From positions 2,170,001 through 2,234,000 of the forward strand of contig BCJC01000003.1 of NCBI GenBank assembly GCA_001600175.1: 64,000 nucleotides of DNA, given 5' to 3'. The notes under the pieces are model-generated. The model saw nothing but the letters and a program-made list of their open reading frames with translations. It had not been told where the DNA came from and ran no database searches. Positions 46,452-58,259 of the stretch are shown here, piece by piece (within the stretch, counting starts at the first letter, position 1; the number at the start of each line of letters is the position of its first letter). The stretch comes from Erythrobasidium yunnanense. Its lineage: Eukaryota; Basidiomycota; Cystobasidiomycetes; Erythrobasidiales; Erythrobasidiaceae. A program made the position numbers and the translations under genes.

Positions 46452-48005
46452 ATGCAGTCGCTCCAGAATGCCGTACAGGTAGCTACTCTTACTTCGTGAT
46501 GCTGGCCTCCCTATCTTGGAGCCTAAGCTGAGCAGCGGGCTATTCGCTGACGCGCCGTCACAGACGCAATTCTGGGCAGTTCGGGACTACCTTGCGCCCG
46601 TCCTGAGGGATAGCAAGTTCAAAGAACATGGACGGTGAATGCTACTCAAGACTCTGGGTCCCTCTGCGAACTTGGCTGATGCATTCCCATCGCTTTGCTA
46701 TGGCCCTCGTCACATGTCGACACCACCAAATCCAAATCCAGCATCACACCCGACGAGTTTGTAGCAGCTGGCGACTTCCTAGTATACAAGTTCCCTACCT
46801 GGTCATGGCAAGCTGGCGATCAATCCAAGGCCCGCGACTACTTGCCGGCTGACAAGCAGTACCTTATTCAACGCAATGGTAGGCGTAAAGCCGTTGAGAG
46901 TACGAATAAGCTGACCAGCATGTAGTTCCATGCATACGCCGGGTGTCGCAGATGCAAAACTACTCTGGCGATGGCGAGGAGGACAAGGAGACCTTGATGA
47001 ATTTCAACGCAGACGACTTGCTAGGTGATGGTCCAGCGAATCCTGAAGATGAATGGGTAGCAACGCATACTGGCTCAAGCTGTGAGCAGCTACCACATAT
47101 GATACGGCGATAAGAGCTAAAGTATTGCGATTGGACAGCTACAGGAGGAGCAGCTAGAGAAGGTCATGCAGCTGATATCCCTGATATCGATGATGCGAAA
47201 GTCTCGGAAAGTACAAGCTTGTCATCGGGACTCAAGGATCTATCGCTGCAAGAATCTTCGAAGGAACAGCCTGCTGGTTCTGCGGTGCCGGACCTGAACG
47301 ACATACCCGACATAGACGACGACATCGGTGGAGCTGGTGTCACAGAACCCGAAGATGAAGCTACGGTCACTCCAACAGCGACAAGCAGCGCGAATGTCGA
47401 TTCTTCGGGCGCAACCCTATCCGTCAGAACCTATGACTGCTTCATCACCTATGATAAATACTATCAAACTCCGCGGATGTGGCTTTCTGGGCTATCTCCA
47501 GCTCGTCAGCCTCTTACGACGGAAGAGATCTTCCAGGATATCTCATCCGATTATGCGCAAAAGACGGTCACTATCGAGCCTTTCCCACACAAGGAGGGTA
47601 TATCGATGGCGAGTGTACATCCATGCAAGCATGCAAACGTTATGAAGAAAGTCATCGAGCGGATGAACGGGGCTGTCAAGGAGCAACAGCGGAAGCAGAA
47701 GGAAGCGATGAATGCAGGAGCTGGCTTGGGCAATACTACAGAAGCAGAAACAGATAAGAAGGAGAAGAAGAAAGGATGGGGCATTACTAGCGCAGTCAAG
47801 AAGGCTACTGGCGTCGGTGCTGCCAAGGCACCCAAGCAGGACGAAGACGAGGTTGAGGGCCTTCGAGTCGATCAGTGTACGTCCTCCTCGACCAGAAGCT
47901 GGCTTTGACTGTACTGACCGTCTCATAACAGACTTGCTGGTCTTCCTCAAGTTCTTGTCGAATGTAGTCCCGACCATCGAGCTAGATGCCACAACTTCTC
48001 TTTAG
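46452..48005 (+). CDS. ATG3: Autophagy E2-like enzyme Atg3
   Basis: Rightward, six exons, about 400 residues; start ATG at 46452 (MQSLQNAVQ). Spliced exons give [84 protein letters not shown] and the active site [20 protein letters not shown] with the catalytic Cys. The last exon ends [20 protein letters not shown]. These are the conserved Atg3 blocks. Atg3 attaches Atg8 to phosphatidylethanolamine at the growing autophagosome. Between HPC and the C-terminus an insert of about 70 Lys/Gln/Glu-rich residues is longer than usual. The acidic central flexible region is present. Confidence 0.95.
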
Positions 48006-48235
48006 CGATTGTGATCTCGTCAAGGATTTCAGTCAGGATCATGAAGGCTTGAGAGAAGTATGCTTGTTGTCGACCTTAGCGCACAACGGAGGAAGAAAGT
48101 AATGCTGATGCTAGAAGTACTACGAAAGTGGACGCTAGAGCGTCTGACGAGCACAGAAGCACTCAAGCGCTATACCAGAGTTGTAGGATCCGAGGACAGC
48201 GTAGAGCTACGGTCTCGCGGCTAGTCACGGGTTCG

Positions 48236-48843
48236 TCAATTCTTGTGCGATGGCGGCTTCAACGTATCGCCTACCGAAGACTGGCAGCGCTCGGTCAGCG
48301 AGGTTGTCGCTTTACTGCCAAATGACTTACATCTTCGGGATTGAAGAGCATTGTTTGGCGTTGGAAGGGAACTCCATGCTGCCTATAGACAGTCCGAATT
48401 AGCTTTGGAAGAAAGATGAGCTCGAAGATCCTGAATACTCACTCTAGCATCCGCTTGTAGCTATCGCTAGCGGCCTTATTCATCTCGGCCTCCTTTCGCC
48501 ATCGATTGGCTTCTTCGCTGTATCTCTGAACGGCGTCTTGGGCTGATTTGATCTCTGTATCCTTGAATGCATCCTTCTCTCGGGTCAGCGTTTCATGAGC
48601 GACCTTGGTCTTTCTTCGGCGCTGGACAAGTAGAGTCAGCCAGACAAAATAGCCAGATTGAGGAAGGTATGGACTAACTGCATTGCCAAGCCACCAGATG
48701 AGTGTTCCCCCAGCGCCAAAAGCTATATGTATCCATTAGCTGCTGTACATGAAGCATAGTTGCTGGATGAAGGAAGAATTACCTATGCACATGCAGATTG
48801 GCAAGAGAAAGCCAACCACGGTAGCTGAAACACAATTCGGCAT
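48236..48843 (-). CDS. Small membrane protein with coiled coil, unrecognised
   Basis: Leftward, five short exons, about 130 residues; start ATG at 48841-48843. The first exon is hydrophobic (MPNCVSATVVGFLLPICMCI) and joins to FGAGGTLIWWLGNA, giving one or two membrane segments. The next exons (RRRKTKVAHETLTREKDAFK, then AVQRYSEEANRWRKEAEMNK) form a charged amphipathic helix, probably a coiled coil. The end HGVPFQRQTMLFNPED can be spliced across a 50-base intron to SSVGDTLKPPSHKN and a stop at 48236. An alternative is read-through to a stop at 48295. I recognise no family. Confidence 0.6.
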
Positions 48844-49511
48844 GTTGATGAGCGAGCTTGATTGTAGAAGGCCGGGGAAGCTTGAAAGATGGATGAGACA
48901 AGAGGTAGCGGGAAGAAAGAGGGAAAGGTGGGCAGTTGAGCGAGTCTCAGTCGTTGAGGTTTGGTTTCAGTCGTCCAAACCTCAACGACACTTGCTTTTA
49001 GTGACATGGAGACATCATTAAAGGATCTTTTTATGAAGCTGAAAGGAGTCCTTGCTTGGGTTACTCGGTACTGTAACGACTGGCCAGCCCAAACATTAGC
49101 CAAATCACTGGCAGGAAAGCGTTAGACCCGGACGAGGATCGATAGTAGTGTGAGAGAATGTACAGAGATGTCGCTCGTCTTCCTCGCGTTTGGCCTGACC
49201 TCTCACACAAAGCTGAGGCACCCTTGCTAGAAGCGACGAAGCAGTTCCACCAGGATGACGGAACGCACTTGACTACTAGCTCTCGATAGCAGTGCGCACG
49301 GGAAACGTTTAGCAGAAGAGAGGTATCAAGCCTGGGCTGAGCGGTGATGAAGCTGGTAAGATTGCACTTGATTGCTGGGGAGGATCGAAAAGGGTTGGAC
49401 GTATTCATTTGGAAGGTGCAGCATCAACAGGGCGATCCAGCGGTAGAAATTAGGACTTGAAGACAGCACATCAGGAGAGCAGAGCTTGGATTCTGACGAT
49501 ACAGCCCGCCC
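48844..49511. promoter_or_regulatory. Divergent intergenic region containing a perfect hairpin
   Basis: This stretch of 670 bases between the small membrane protein and GPI10 must carry both promoters. A 15-base perfect inverted repeat is at 48950-48989. A few leftward and rightward frames exist but none resembles a protein family. Confidence 0.45.
48950..48989. repeat. Perfect 15-base inverted repeat, 10-base loop
   Basis: GTCGTTGAGGTTTGG at 48950-48964 is the exact reverse complement of CCAAACCTCAACGAC at 48975-48989. The loop is TTTCAGTCGT. It lies 107 bases upstream of the leftward gene's start codon, so it may be in its 5' leader or promoter. Such a perfect stem is not expected by chance at this length in 64 kb. 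Confidence 0.85.
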
Positions 49512-51435
49512 ATGCGGCGGATCCCTCTTCTGCTGAAGCTCTTCGTATTCCGAGTCATCAATGCGTTACTGTGTCAGACCTTCTTCCAACCAGACGAGTT
49601 CTATCAGTCGCTCGAGGTAGCCCATCGAACTGTCTTTGGATTTGGCTGGAAAACCTGGGAATGGCGACAATCTGCGGCCATTCGCAGCCCTCTGCACCCA
49701 CTTCTGTTCGTGCCCGCATACTGGATCGTAAAGGTTCTGAGATTGGAGCATACTTCGGTCCTGGTCGGTGCGACGAAATGCAAGAAGGCCGCATCCCACT
49801 GAACGAAAGCCCATTCCAGATCCTCCTTCCTAAAGTCTTCCAAGCATTTCCTGCTGCAATCATTGACTATTCTACGGCAAAGCTCGCGTCAAACCTGTTT
49901 CCAGGCCATCTACACGCCGAAGTCGCGGTGAGCTGGCACTTACATTGAGATTGGTCTTTGTTGCTGATGGTTCTTAGTTACTATGCTCCCTTCTGTCCTT
50001 CTTCAATGGAGGTGTCGCTGTGCGAACCTTTTCAAACTCGCTCGAGTCGGCTCTTACAGTTGCCGCGATGTCTTTCTGGCCATGGTCTGGCACCGGGTAC
50101 GCCGACCAGCTCTTACGGCTTTTTATCTTCATTCTGACTTTCTCTCAGCCGATATACTGCCTCTCTATGGCTAGCCGGACTAGCCTGTATCTTGAGACCG
50201 ACAAACGCGATTATATGGCTTTACATGGCTCTCTCTGCCTGTATTAGAGGACGGTCTTATACGACTCGTCTTATCAAGAACCTCCTTCTGCCGCTGTAAG
50301 CTCAGTCAAATCTCTGCCAGCATCTTTTGACTGATCGTGTGACCCAGTGTTGGCTGCATGACGGCGTGTGCCCTCTTAGATAGGTGGTACTACGAAAGAT
50401 GGACACTTACTCCCTATAACTTCTTCCGAACGAATGTCGTCAGCAATATCTCTCTCTTCTACGGCGCCAACCCTTGGCATTTCTACCTCACTCAAGCTCT
50501 TCCTTTCGATACTATCGCTCTTATACCCTTCGTCTGTCACGGCTTTTACCTATCCTGGACCAGGACAGACTGGCCAAAACCGGTCGGCACAGTGCGAAAC
50601 GTTTGTCTTTGGACGACTGCGATCCTCTCCCTAATATCGCACAAGGAGTTCCGCTTTATCCAGCCGCTTTTACCTATCTTCCATATTCTAGCTGCTGGTT
50701 CTTTGATACAGCTGAGCAAGCAAGCCAGAACCGAGCCTGAAGAGAAGCCCAATGCGACCGCAAGATCAATCAGGCCAAGATACTTCTGGCTCATATGCCT
50801 GCTTAACGTACCAGCAGTTATAATCTTCAACCTGGTACATATGCGTGGACAAGTTGATGTCACTCGCTACCTGCATAATCTGCCCGCGGGTCGGATACGC
50901 AGTCTAGGGTTCCTCATGCCTTGTCATTCTACACCTTGGCAAAGTCACCTGCATCTTCCAGAGCTAGAACAAGAGGGTACAGAGAGTGGATATGGTGGCA
51001 GACTATGGGCTTTGACTTGCGAGCCGCCGCTCAAGTAGGTCTTTCCTGCGGTTATCAAAGGCAATGCCTGATCCTGCCTTGTAACCTTACAGCGGAGATG
51101 CCCTGGCATACAGAGACGAGACTGATGTCTTCTATTCGGACCCTCACGTCTTCTTGAAACGTCAGTTCCCAGCCAAGGTAAACCCGTCTTTCCCGTCAAA
51201 CGCGGCCTTTCGTTTCAGCGAAGATAAGACCCGCAAGTATGCGTGGCCTTCTCATCTGGTCGTCTTCGATGTACTCCTCCGAACGATGTCTAGTGAATCG
51301 AACCGGACATTCTCGCAAGTCTTGGCCAAGAAAGGCTATATCGAGTCCAAGCGGATATGGAATTCATGGTTGCATGAAGATCCGAATCGAGCTGGAGATA
51401 TAGTTGTATTCGAGCACTCTAGCCTGTTGTCTTGA
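49512..51435 (+). CDS. GPI10: GPI mannosyltransferase III (PIG-B/Gpi10)
   Basis: Rightward multi-exon gene of about 560 residues and GT22 family. It adds the third mannose to the GPI anchor in the ER lumen. The first luminal loop reads [20 protein letters not shown] with the Asp-Glu pair of this family, then FGWKTWEWR. Later segments include the conserved [35 protein letters not shown] (the HKExRFx motif of GT22) and [19 protein letters not shown], a Gpi10/PIG-B hallmark. There are several membrane helices. The C-terminus [12 protein letters not shown] ends at 51433-51435, overlapping the last 17 coding bases of MTQ2 on the other strand. Confidence 0.93.
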
Positions 51436-52476
51436 TGCGAGTGAAAAGTAGAACATAGAGGACTTCACCGCCAGCTCGCCGCTTGAGCACGATCTGTCAA
51501 AGCGAGATCAGCTCAGCGTCTGCCACTTTGTGCAGAGAGCGGATACTTTGCCATCGATGCCCAGAATTTGCATGCGCGCTATGATAGCAGCCGGCTTGTT
51601 TTGCTGGATAGCGACAAGATAGAATCGACCGTTCGGCGCCAAAAGATCCTGTGCTCATAGTCTTGGTCAGAGGGAATGTACGCACTAAGCTCTAATGAGT
51701 ACTTACAGGCACTGCTTCGAGCAGCAAACGAGTGCTCGTCATACCTTCGAGACCTCCAGCCCAGGCAGCCGAAATGCTAGCATCTAGTTGACCTTGTTGC
51801 TCTTCCTCGTCTTCGGTCGGGACGTAGGGAGGGTTAAAGATCAATACGTCTACGGCATTGTTGAGGCGAGGCAGAAAAGGGTAATGAAGGGAAGTAAGGA
51901 CTGGCGATAAGGAGACCTGGGCAAAATCGTGAGCGGCGTCTAAAAGAGCGAGCTAATAAGCATACGTTGTTCTGAAGACCAGTTTTATGTGTTGCCGTAG
52001 CAGCTCTCTCGTTGATGTCCGTACATAGGTAGACTGCCCTATCAAGCATTAGTTGCTATACCGCACGAGATGCTTCAGTGCAGCCTGACCAGCGGAAGGA
52101 CCAAGCATCTTTGCAAGGAAAGCGGAAACACAGCCAGAACCGGATCTTGGAAGAACACAAATATCAATACGCCGTCAAAAGTCTTGACGCGCTTGCAGCG
52201 TACCCGATTTCTAGGCAGACATTGGGTTTCATAGCAGAGAGAACTTCTTGGTCCGCCTCCAATGCATCAAGTAAGATGAATGTATCCTCTGGGTGCGAGA
52301 AGTGCAGAAACAAACGCGCGTCGGATCATGATGTTTTCGGATTACTGGCTCGCAAGAGTCGCAAGCATACCGGCGGGATCATAGACGTGTTCAAGATCTT
52401 CTTTCGTGAGATGCGAGGTGTCGGGCGTAGGTAGCATATGTGCTGAGAAGGATGTATTGGTAGAAGGTGAAGCCAT
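51419..52476 (-). CDS. MTQ2: eRF1 glutamine N5-methyltransferase (HemK2/Mtq2)
   Basis: Leftward, about six exons and 250 residues; start ATG at 52474-52476. The N-terminus has the Mtq2 block HLTKEDLEHVYDPAG, then DTFILLDALEAD. Motif I reads CLEIGSGSGCVSAFLAKM, then AVYLCTDIN. The catalytic motif is DVLIFNPPYVPTEDEEEQ (Asn-Pro-Pro-Tyr), then AWAGGLEGM. The last exon, after an intron at about 51475-51526, reads [20 protein letters not shown] and stops at 51419-51421. Without that intron the frame would end early. The enzyme methylates the Gln of the GGQ motif of release factor eRF1 together with Trm112. Its tail overlaps GPI10. Confidence 0.9.
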
Positions 52477-52570
52477 GAAGCTATACAACAAATCAAGAAA
52501 CAGGCTGTCCCAGGTGTATAGTTATTACAATAGGAAGTATGCTTTGTTCAACGCAATACGATCCAGCACA

Positions 52571-53784
52571 TCACGCTAATCCCTCCTCTTCTTCGGCATC
52601 AATCGATTTCTTGATCTTGAGCAGCATATCAGTCTTCCAGTTATCCAGGTGTGTCAATCTATCGTACTCTTGTACGTGCATTGTGCTGGAAAGCCAGATT
52701 AGTCAGGGTTCGCAGACTGGCTCTGCAGGAATGGTACTCACAAAGTCTCGGCATCGTTCGCATCCACTGCGTCTGTAATACCCTTCAGGAACTTGTACTC
52801 CCGCGTCGTTGCAAAGTTGCTATCTTGCTGCGTGTATTGCTCAATAGCTTGATGCGCCGAGACGATATCCTGAGCCAGTCTTTGTATCAGCCTGTCTGAA
52901 ACGGCACAACCGAACAGAAGAAGGCTTACACCAGTGCACAGATGACAGATACCTGCTTTCAAGTAGAAATCCTTGACGGAGAACCGCGTTAAAGGGCTCG
53001 ATAAGCTTGCGACGGCGATCTATGAATAAGGCTTCCGTCAGAAGGCGTAATACCTGGCTGAGAAGATGTCACGGACCTGTTCGTATCTCTGAATGGCTTT
53101 CTGGTAGTGTCCCAATGTAGCTCCCAAGTCCGCTGCCTCTTTGTACATAGCATTGGCCGTTCTGTGTTGGTCACGTCAGCAATGGATACAAAGGACTGTT
53201 GCGTAGCGACATACGCTGTAGCATCTTCAGATGCATACCAGTCTCCGGCTCGCTCATACGAGTCCATCGCTTGTTGGAGGTCGGTACCGCCTTGCTGGTG
53301 GATCTGGGCGACTTCCTCTGTTCGCCATAGTATGTCAGACATAGTACAGATGTGTTGGCAGCACACGCGACCCACTCTCTCTGTCTGCAGCTTGTCTGAA
53401 GCGACCCCGTTCCAGTAGGATCTCGATAGTCCGCTTCAAGCTCGCGACGGCGACTGGACATCATAGATCATCAGTATGTATCCATTCATGGTCTATGCGA
53501 CCACGCGCACGCTCAGGATGGCTCTTCTTGTAGCTCTTGCTTGCGTTCCAGAAGTCCGAGGCCGCGCCGTCCTTGTCCTGGGCCTTCAAGCTCATCTCTG
53601 CAGCTTTACAGAATGCGTCGCCGCTCTCTTTCCATCTTGATTCGAGCTTGAAAGCGTTGGCTGCGCCTTGGTAGAGATCGTGCGCTTCGTCCCACTTGTC
53701 GCTGCTCTTGCCAAAACTGAAGAACCCGCTGCTGCTGTTTGCCTTTTTGTCGGCCGATGCAAGTAGTGACTGCGCTGTAGACAT
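52571..53784 (-). CDS. SEC17: Alpha-SNAP (Sec17)
   Basis: Leftward, multi-exon, about 300 residues. The N-terminus is MSTAQSLLASADKKANSSSG with GFFSFGKSSDKWDEAHDLYQ, the typical Sec17 loop and helix. TPR-like helices follow: AANAFKLESRWKESGDAFCK, WNASKSYKKSHPE, LKRTIEILLERGRFRQAA, then AMDSYERAGDWYASEDATA. The C-terminal part includes REYKFLKGITDAVDANDAET and LDNWKTDMLLKIKKSIDAEE, the NSF-stimulating end. It recruits Sec18/NSF to SNARE complexes. The stop is 52571-52573; MTQ2 begins 94 bases further along on the same strand. Confidence 0.95.
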
Positions 53785-53968
53785 GGCTGCTAATGCTGTT
53801 CTTGACGCGATAGGTTGGTCAAGTTCGACCGGTTCAAAGGGGCATCATATGAGCATGGCAAAGCCAGCGTATTCAATACTCGTATGAAGTCCCCAGAGCT
53901 GTCATCTGATATCTGTACTTTCATACGGTCATGCTTGCGAGCCACGGCAGATGTCTATCCACACCACG

Positions 53969-56900
53969 TCATGCCTGGCCTGCCTGTGCTTCTTTGGCGA
54001 GGTGCCTCTGTCGTTCCTCGAACGCAGCCTGCTCATCAGCATCTAGTCCACCTTGTTGGTGTATCCTCTGCTGTTGCTTCCGCAGCGCGTCCTCCTTGAG
54101 CTTCTCTTCGTTGGCAGCATCGTCGACCAGCGCTTCTATCTGTTCCTTCTTGATTGCATCATCTTCAGTCGCACCATCCTCTACTACCTTCTTAAGTCGG
54201 TTGATAACTCTCTCTTTCTTCTCCTCCCGCTCTTCCGGCGTGACGACTATGGGCTGATCAGCCAATGCCGCTTGCGCATCGTGTTCTTTCTTCTTGATGT
54301 TCTCCTTCAGTCTAACCTCATTATCGTCTATCTGCGCAAGCCTAACGTTCGCGGCCCCAGCCTTCTCTTCAGTATCCTTCAGAGCTTCCGTCTTCACTGC
54401 GTCTTCTTTGTCGGAAGGCGTAGGCGCTGCTTCTTCAAGCGGTATTTGTGCTTCCTTCTCTCTATCTTCATCTTGCTTCTCCTTCATCTGTTCTACCACC
54501 AGCTTAGCCGGCAGTTCCGGACCAGGAACCTGAGTAGGTTCAGTCTCCTTCGCAGGGTCGTCAACGACAGCTTCCCCTTTACCATCAGCAGCTGCGTCCT
54601 TCTCTGCATGCTCCTTCTCAGCTTCAACATGTGCTGCGCTGGCTTGCGAGAAGAGCTCAGCGTCGCCAACAACGCTCTTCGGTGCCGGAGGAGGGTCGTT
54701 CTTATCCATTGCGAATGCATCTTTGCCAGGCTCGATGACTTCACTGACAACAGAGAGTGTCTCGGCTTCATGCGCTTCGCCAGGAAGGACCGGCTTGCTC
54801 GGCGTCGGATGAGGCACGTTATCGTAGTCTGCATAATGCGCATGGAAGTCGTTACTGTAAATGCAGGACGAATCAGCAATGCTTGAGACCAGGTGACATA
54901 AACTCTGCCTACCACGAGAAATCCCAGTTCTTGAGCCACTTCGAGTCTTCACAATCGCTCTTTGTCCATTTCCCTGCGTAGGCCAACGGACTCCAATGGA
55001 CATACGACCACAATGCGAGAATCAGGATGATCGCGCCAATTTGCACTCTGAATTTAGGTTTCAATGCGGATGTAGCCAGGTCAAAGACGGATGCGAAGAG
55101 GAGGACGCTGAAATATAAAGCGGGAAAGTAGTGATGTAGGAAGAGCTGACGATTCATGATGAAGAAAGGGAAATAGTGCAGCGCCCAGCCGACAAAGAGG
55201 AAGCCGCAGAGCCGGTCGTAGAAGGAGACCGTGGCTATGCCAGAATGTGTCAGCTGAATCAATGGCAGGCAAAGATCGTGCCCACTATTATGCAGATCCT
55301 TGTACCCTCGCTTAGCTCGCAAGATGATAAAGCCTCGAGTAGCTACGTAGAGGATGACTGAAAGCGAGGATAACCACCAGACTACCGGGTTACCGATAAG
55401 GTAGATCTGTCGATGGTCCTTGACCCAAAAGCTGTGGTAGATTCTCAGCAATCTACACACTCTGGCAATAGGGGTGATCTTACTTGATGCCGCGACGAAG
55501 ATACGGCCAGTCCTGCGGGCGCGAATCGTAGGCGTGTCTTTCGGTAAGTCCAGCATTCGTGCGCCCTGTATTCAAGCAATCGCGTCAATGAGAGCGCCTT
55601 GTATATGCGACTATATAGGGCTTACACATGACGCCTTGTAGCTCGATAAACTTGCTGAAAAAGCCCGGCTTGCGATAATTGAGCATCTCGGCTTTGGGAG
55701 GCACTGTGTTGAAGACGAGATCAGATCAACAAAGTCCTTTGTAGAGCTTGTCTGACAGCTTACTGTGCGGATGCGTGTTAGTCTCTACATACCAGATGGT
55801 ATTCTCCCTGGTTGGGTTCTTATTACATGTCACTTCCTGCTGTTCGAAGCCCCATTCTGGGAGCTTGACTTTATGACTGAACAGGTAACAGCCCGTAAGG
55901 ACGTGTCTCAATCTGAACTTTGTCCTCAGCGCTCTCAGTCTCTTCTTGCTCTTCCTATCGCGTCCATCACTTTCTGGAATCGCAAATTCAATCTGGAAGT
56001 TATCGTTTGCATCGCCGTCAAAGTCAGGGAAACCGTACGCCGATACTTCATTTTGGAAATCTACTTCGGAGACGATGGGCCGGATATCGTGAGAGTGAAG
56101 CTTCTTGCCTGTGCTGGGATGGTGGATCCGGATAAAAGACTTGTCGGTGATATATGTCAAGTCGGAGGACTTGGTAGGGTCGTTCTCTTTGCCGAAACTT
56201 TGGGTCTCGTTGAGCACGATCCAATCGTTGTTATCATCGCGATGGGGGTAGAGAGTAATCTGTTGTTCTGGAAGTACATTTTAGCTATAAGTTCAGCGTT
56301 CAGCGAGTGTGCCACTCACGCTTGCTTCCTCCTGGGTAATTGTGAGGATGCGAATGCAGATATCCACCTTGAGTGTTGAGGTGCTTGATGGTGATCCTCG
56401 AGCCAAGCACAACGTCTGGAGTCAGGATGCCATTAGCACAATAGTAATTAGGTCTGGCGAGCATTTCCTCACCCGCATAGGTATCTGCCATTCCATGTCC
56501 GACCAAAGTATGCTGAAACTCCGAGCTCATGAAGCCATCTCCATCTCCTGAATGGCTAAGAACCATAAAGTGTACTTTGAACCAAAACATATAGACACTG
56601 AGCGGCACTGCAATAAGGCATATAGCTCTCGCTACGAAATGCCTGAAGAGGATCTTCATGGGTACCCTTGTATCTCCAAGGATAGACCAGAGTTGTTCCA
56701 GAGTCGCCAGTCCAACAGTTGCGATAGTGAACAATCCTACCCATTTGCATGAGAATGTAGCTCCGAGACTTAGGCCTGTGAGGGCTAGCCAAGACCACCA
56801 TGTCACGCTAAAGGGACCTTGATGTGACGATCCTGCTTTTTTCCCATCTTCAGCTGAGAAGCCGACCCAGAAGAAGGTAGTCAAGCTAGTGAAGAACAAG

Positions 56901-57879
56901 AGAGGGGAGTCGAGGAGGATCAACCGGGATTGGGTGATCAAGCCGTTCTCGAAAGTCAGGAGAAGGGAGGCTAGGAGGGCTGTCGCCGGTCGACATCCTA
57001 GAGAGCGGAGTGTGAGATAGCCGAGAGGGATAAGAGCTATTCCTAACGATGCTGGTAGCAGTCGCATGGCGATGTAAGGTACGTGATCGGGTCCATACTC
57101 TCTGGAATACGATAGGTCAACAATCTTGTCCGGTAGCCAGCGTGTATAATTGCTTGTACGCACTTTCCAATATCCTTAAAGTCGAAGTTCCCGCGAAAGC
57201 CTGCAAACCATGCTGCGAAGGTGAGGAGGAGCTTGGCCAACGGAGGGTGGACATCCATAAAGAACTTTTGCTTGATGTACTTTGTCGCGAATCCTGTACC
57301 ACATACGCATGTAAGCCAAACGCGAAGTGCTGCAAGAGGTAGGCGTTCCTGACCTCCGAAATGCACCTCGTCAAATACGACACTTGTTGGCCTATCGAGC
57401 CTCCAGAGCCTGATGACGCTTGCCAGTACAGTGACCAGAAGCAGAAGCTTGAACTCTCCAGGCCCTACGACTCCCAGTCCACCGCCATAATCCCTCAGCG
57501 GTCCGCGAGCGTCTTTAGCAGCAGCACCAGCAGCGGCACTGCCAGCTTGCTTGCCAGGTCGCCCGCCTTTTCCTTTGTCGACGTATTGTCCGGAGGTGAT
57601 CCAGCCAGATGTGCTGGTGCTATGTCCATGTTGATGCGCTGGGACGGTCGACCCAAATGGCCTCGAAGTCGCGCTGGCGCCGCCGTACAAAGGCGCATCG
57701 TTCGCCGCTGGTGCTGATGCTGATGCTGATGCTGATGTTGATAGTAGCTGCTGCTGTTTGTCCTTGTCCTTGTCGCTGTCGTAGTCGATAACTTCTCTCC
57801 CATTTCCTGCGACTTGCTGGCTGCTCACCGCCGTGGTCGCTGCTCCCTTGCGAGCTCGCGCGCTCGTCAGCGAGGCCAT
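53969..57879 (-). CDS. PMT1: Protein O-mannosyltransferase, Pmt1 class
   Basis: Leftward gene with many introns, about 1,100 residues; start ATG at 57877-57879. A Ser/Ala/Gln-rich cytosolic N-terminus (about 140 residues) is followed by helix 1 and the catalytic luminal loop with SVVFDEVHFGG, FATKYIKQKFFMDVHPPLAK (Asp-Glu and Asp-His catalytic region), and YVPYIAMRLLPASLG. The MIR domains contain ITIKHLNTQGGYLHSHPHNY, QQITLYPHRDDNNDWIVL and LHSHDIRPIVSEVDFQNEVS. The C-terminal helices contain NRQLFLHHYFPALYFSVLLF. This is the Pmt1 subfamily, ER enzymes that start O-mannosylation as heterodimers with Pmt2. A tail of about 250 Glu/Lys/Ala-rich residues, probably helical, is much longer than in yeast Pmt1. 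Confidence 0.93.
57711..57744. repeat. GCTGAT hexamer microsatellite in PMT1 coding sequence
   Basis: About five tandem GCTGAT units (the last imperfect) encode alternating Ser-Ala in the cytosolic N-terminus of Pmt1. Length variation would not shift the frame. Confidence 0.8.
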
Positions 57880-58259
57880 CGGGCAGTCGCCGTATTGAGC
57901 GGTATGCAGTAGTACGTGTACTGCTTTGATTTGAATTTCAAGACTTTGTTTACTCGAAGTCAATCATGCCCTTGAAATCAGGTCTACAGCTTTCAACACT
58001 TTCTACCCCAACTCCAACAGATGGTCTAAGCAAGAAGACGGCTGCTTCAAAGTCGAATAGAGCCTGGTATATACATCATACGTCTTATGATAAGCGCCTG
58101 CTGCAACTGCTGATAGACAGCTTTGGACTCCGTGACCAAGAAGTTGGAGCAAGGAACCGGAGTACAAAACTGGACGATAGGCAGAGGGGAAAATGCTGAA
58201 TACAGGAGCTACGTAACCATTCCTCCCTTCCTTCTCTATCTTTCATCTCATTGTAGTCC
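57880..58259. promoter_or_regulatory. Divergent promoter region
   Basis: About 380 bases lie between the starts of PMT1 (leftward) and PUT1 (rightward). A rightward 77-codon frame at 57966 has no family resemblance and is treated as chance. Confidence 0.4.

Noticed and set aside
54053-54886. Rightward 277-codon frame
   Set aside because: It is antisense to the Glu/Lys-rich tail of PMT1; its Leu/Phe/Arg-rich content is the mirror of GAG/AAG codons.
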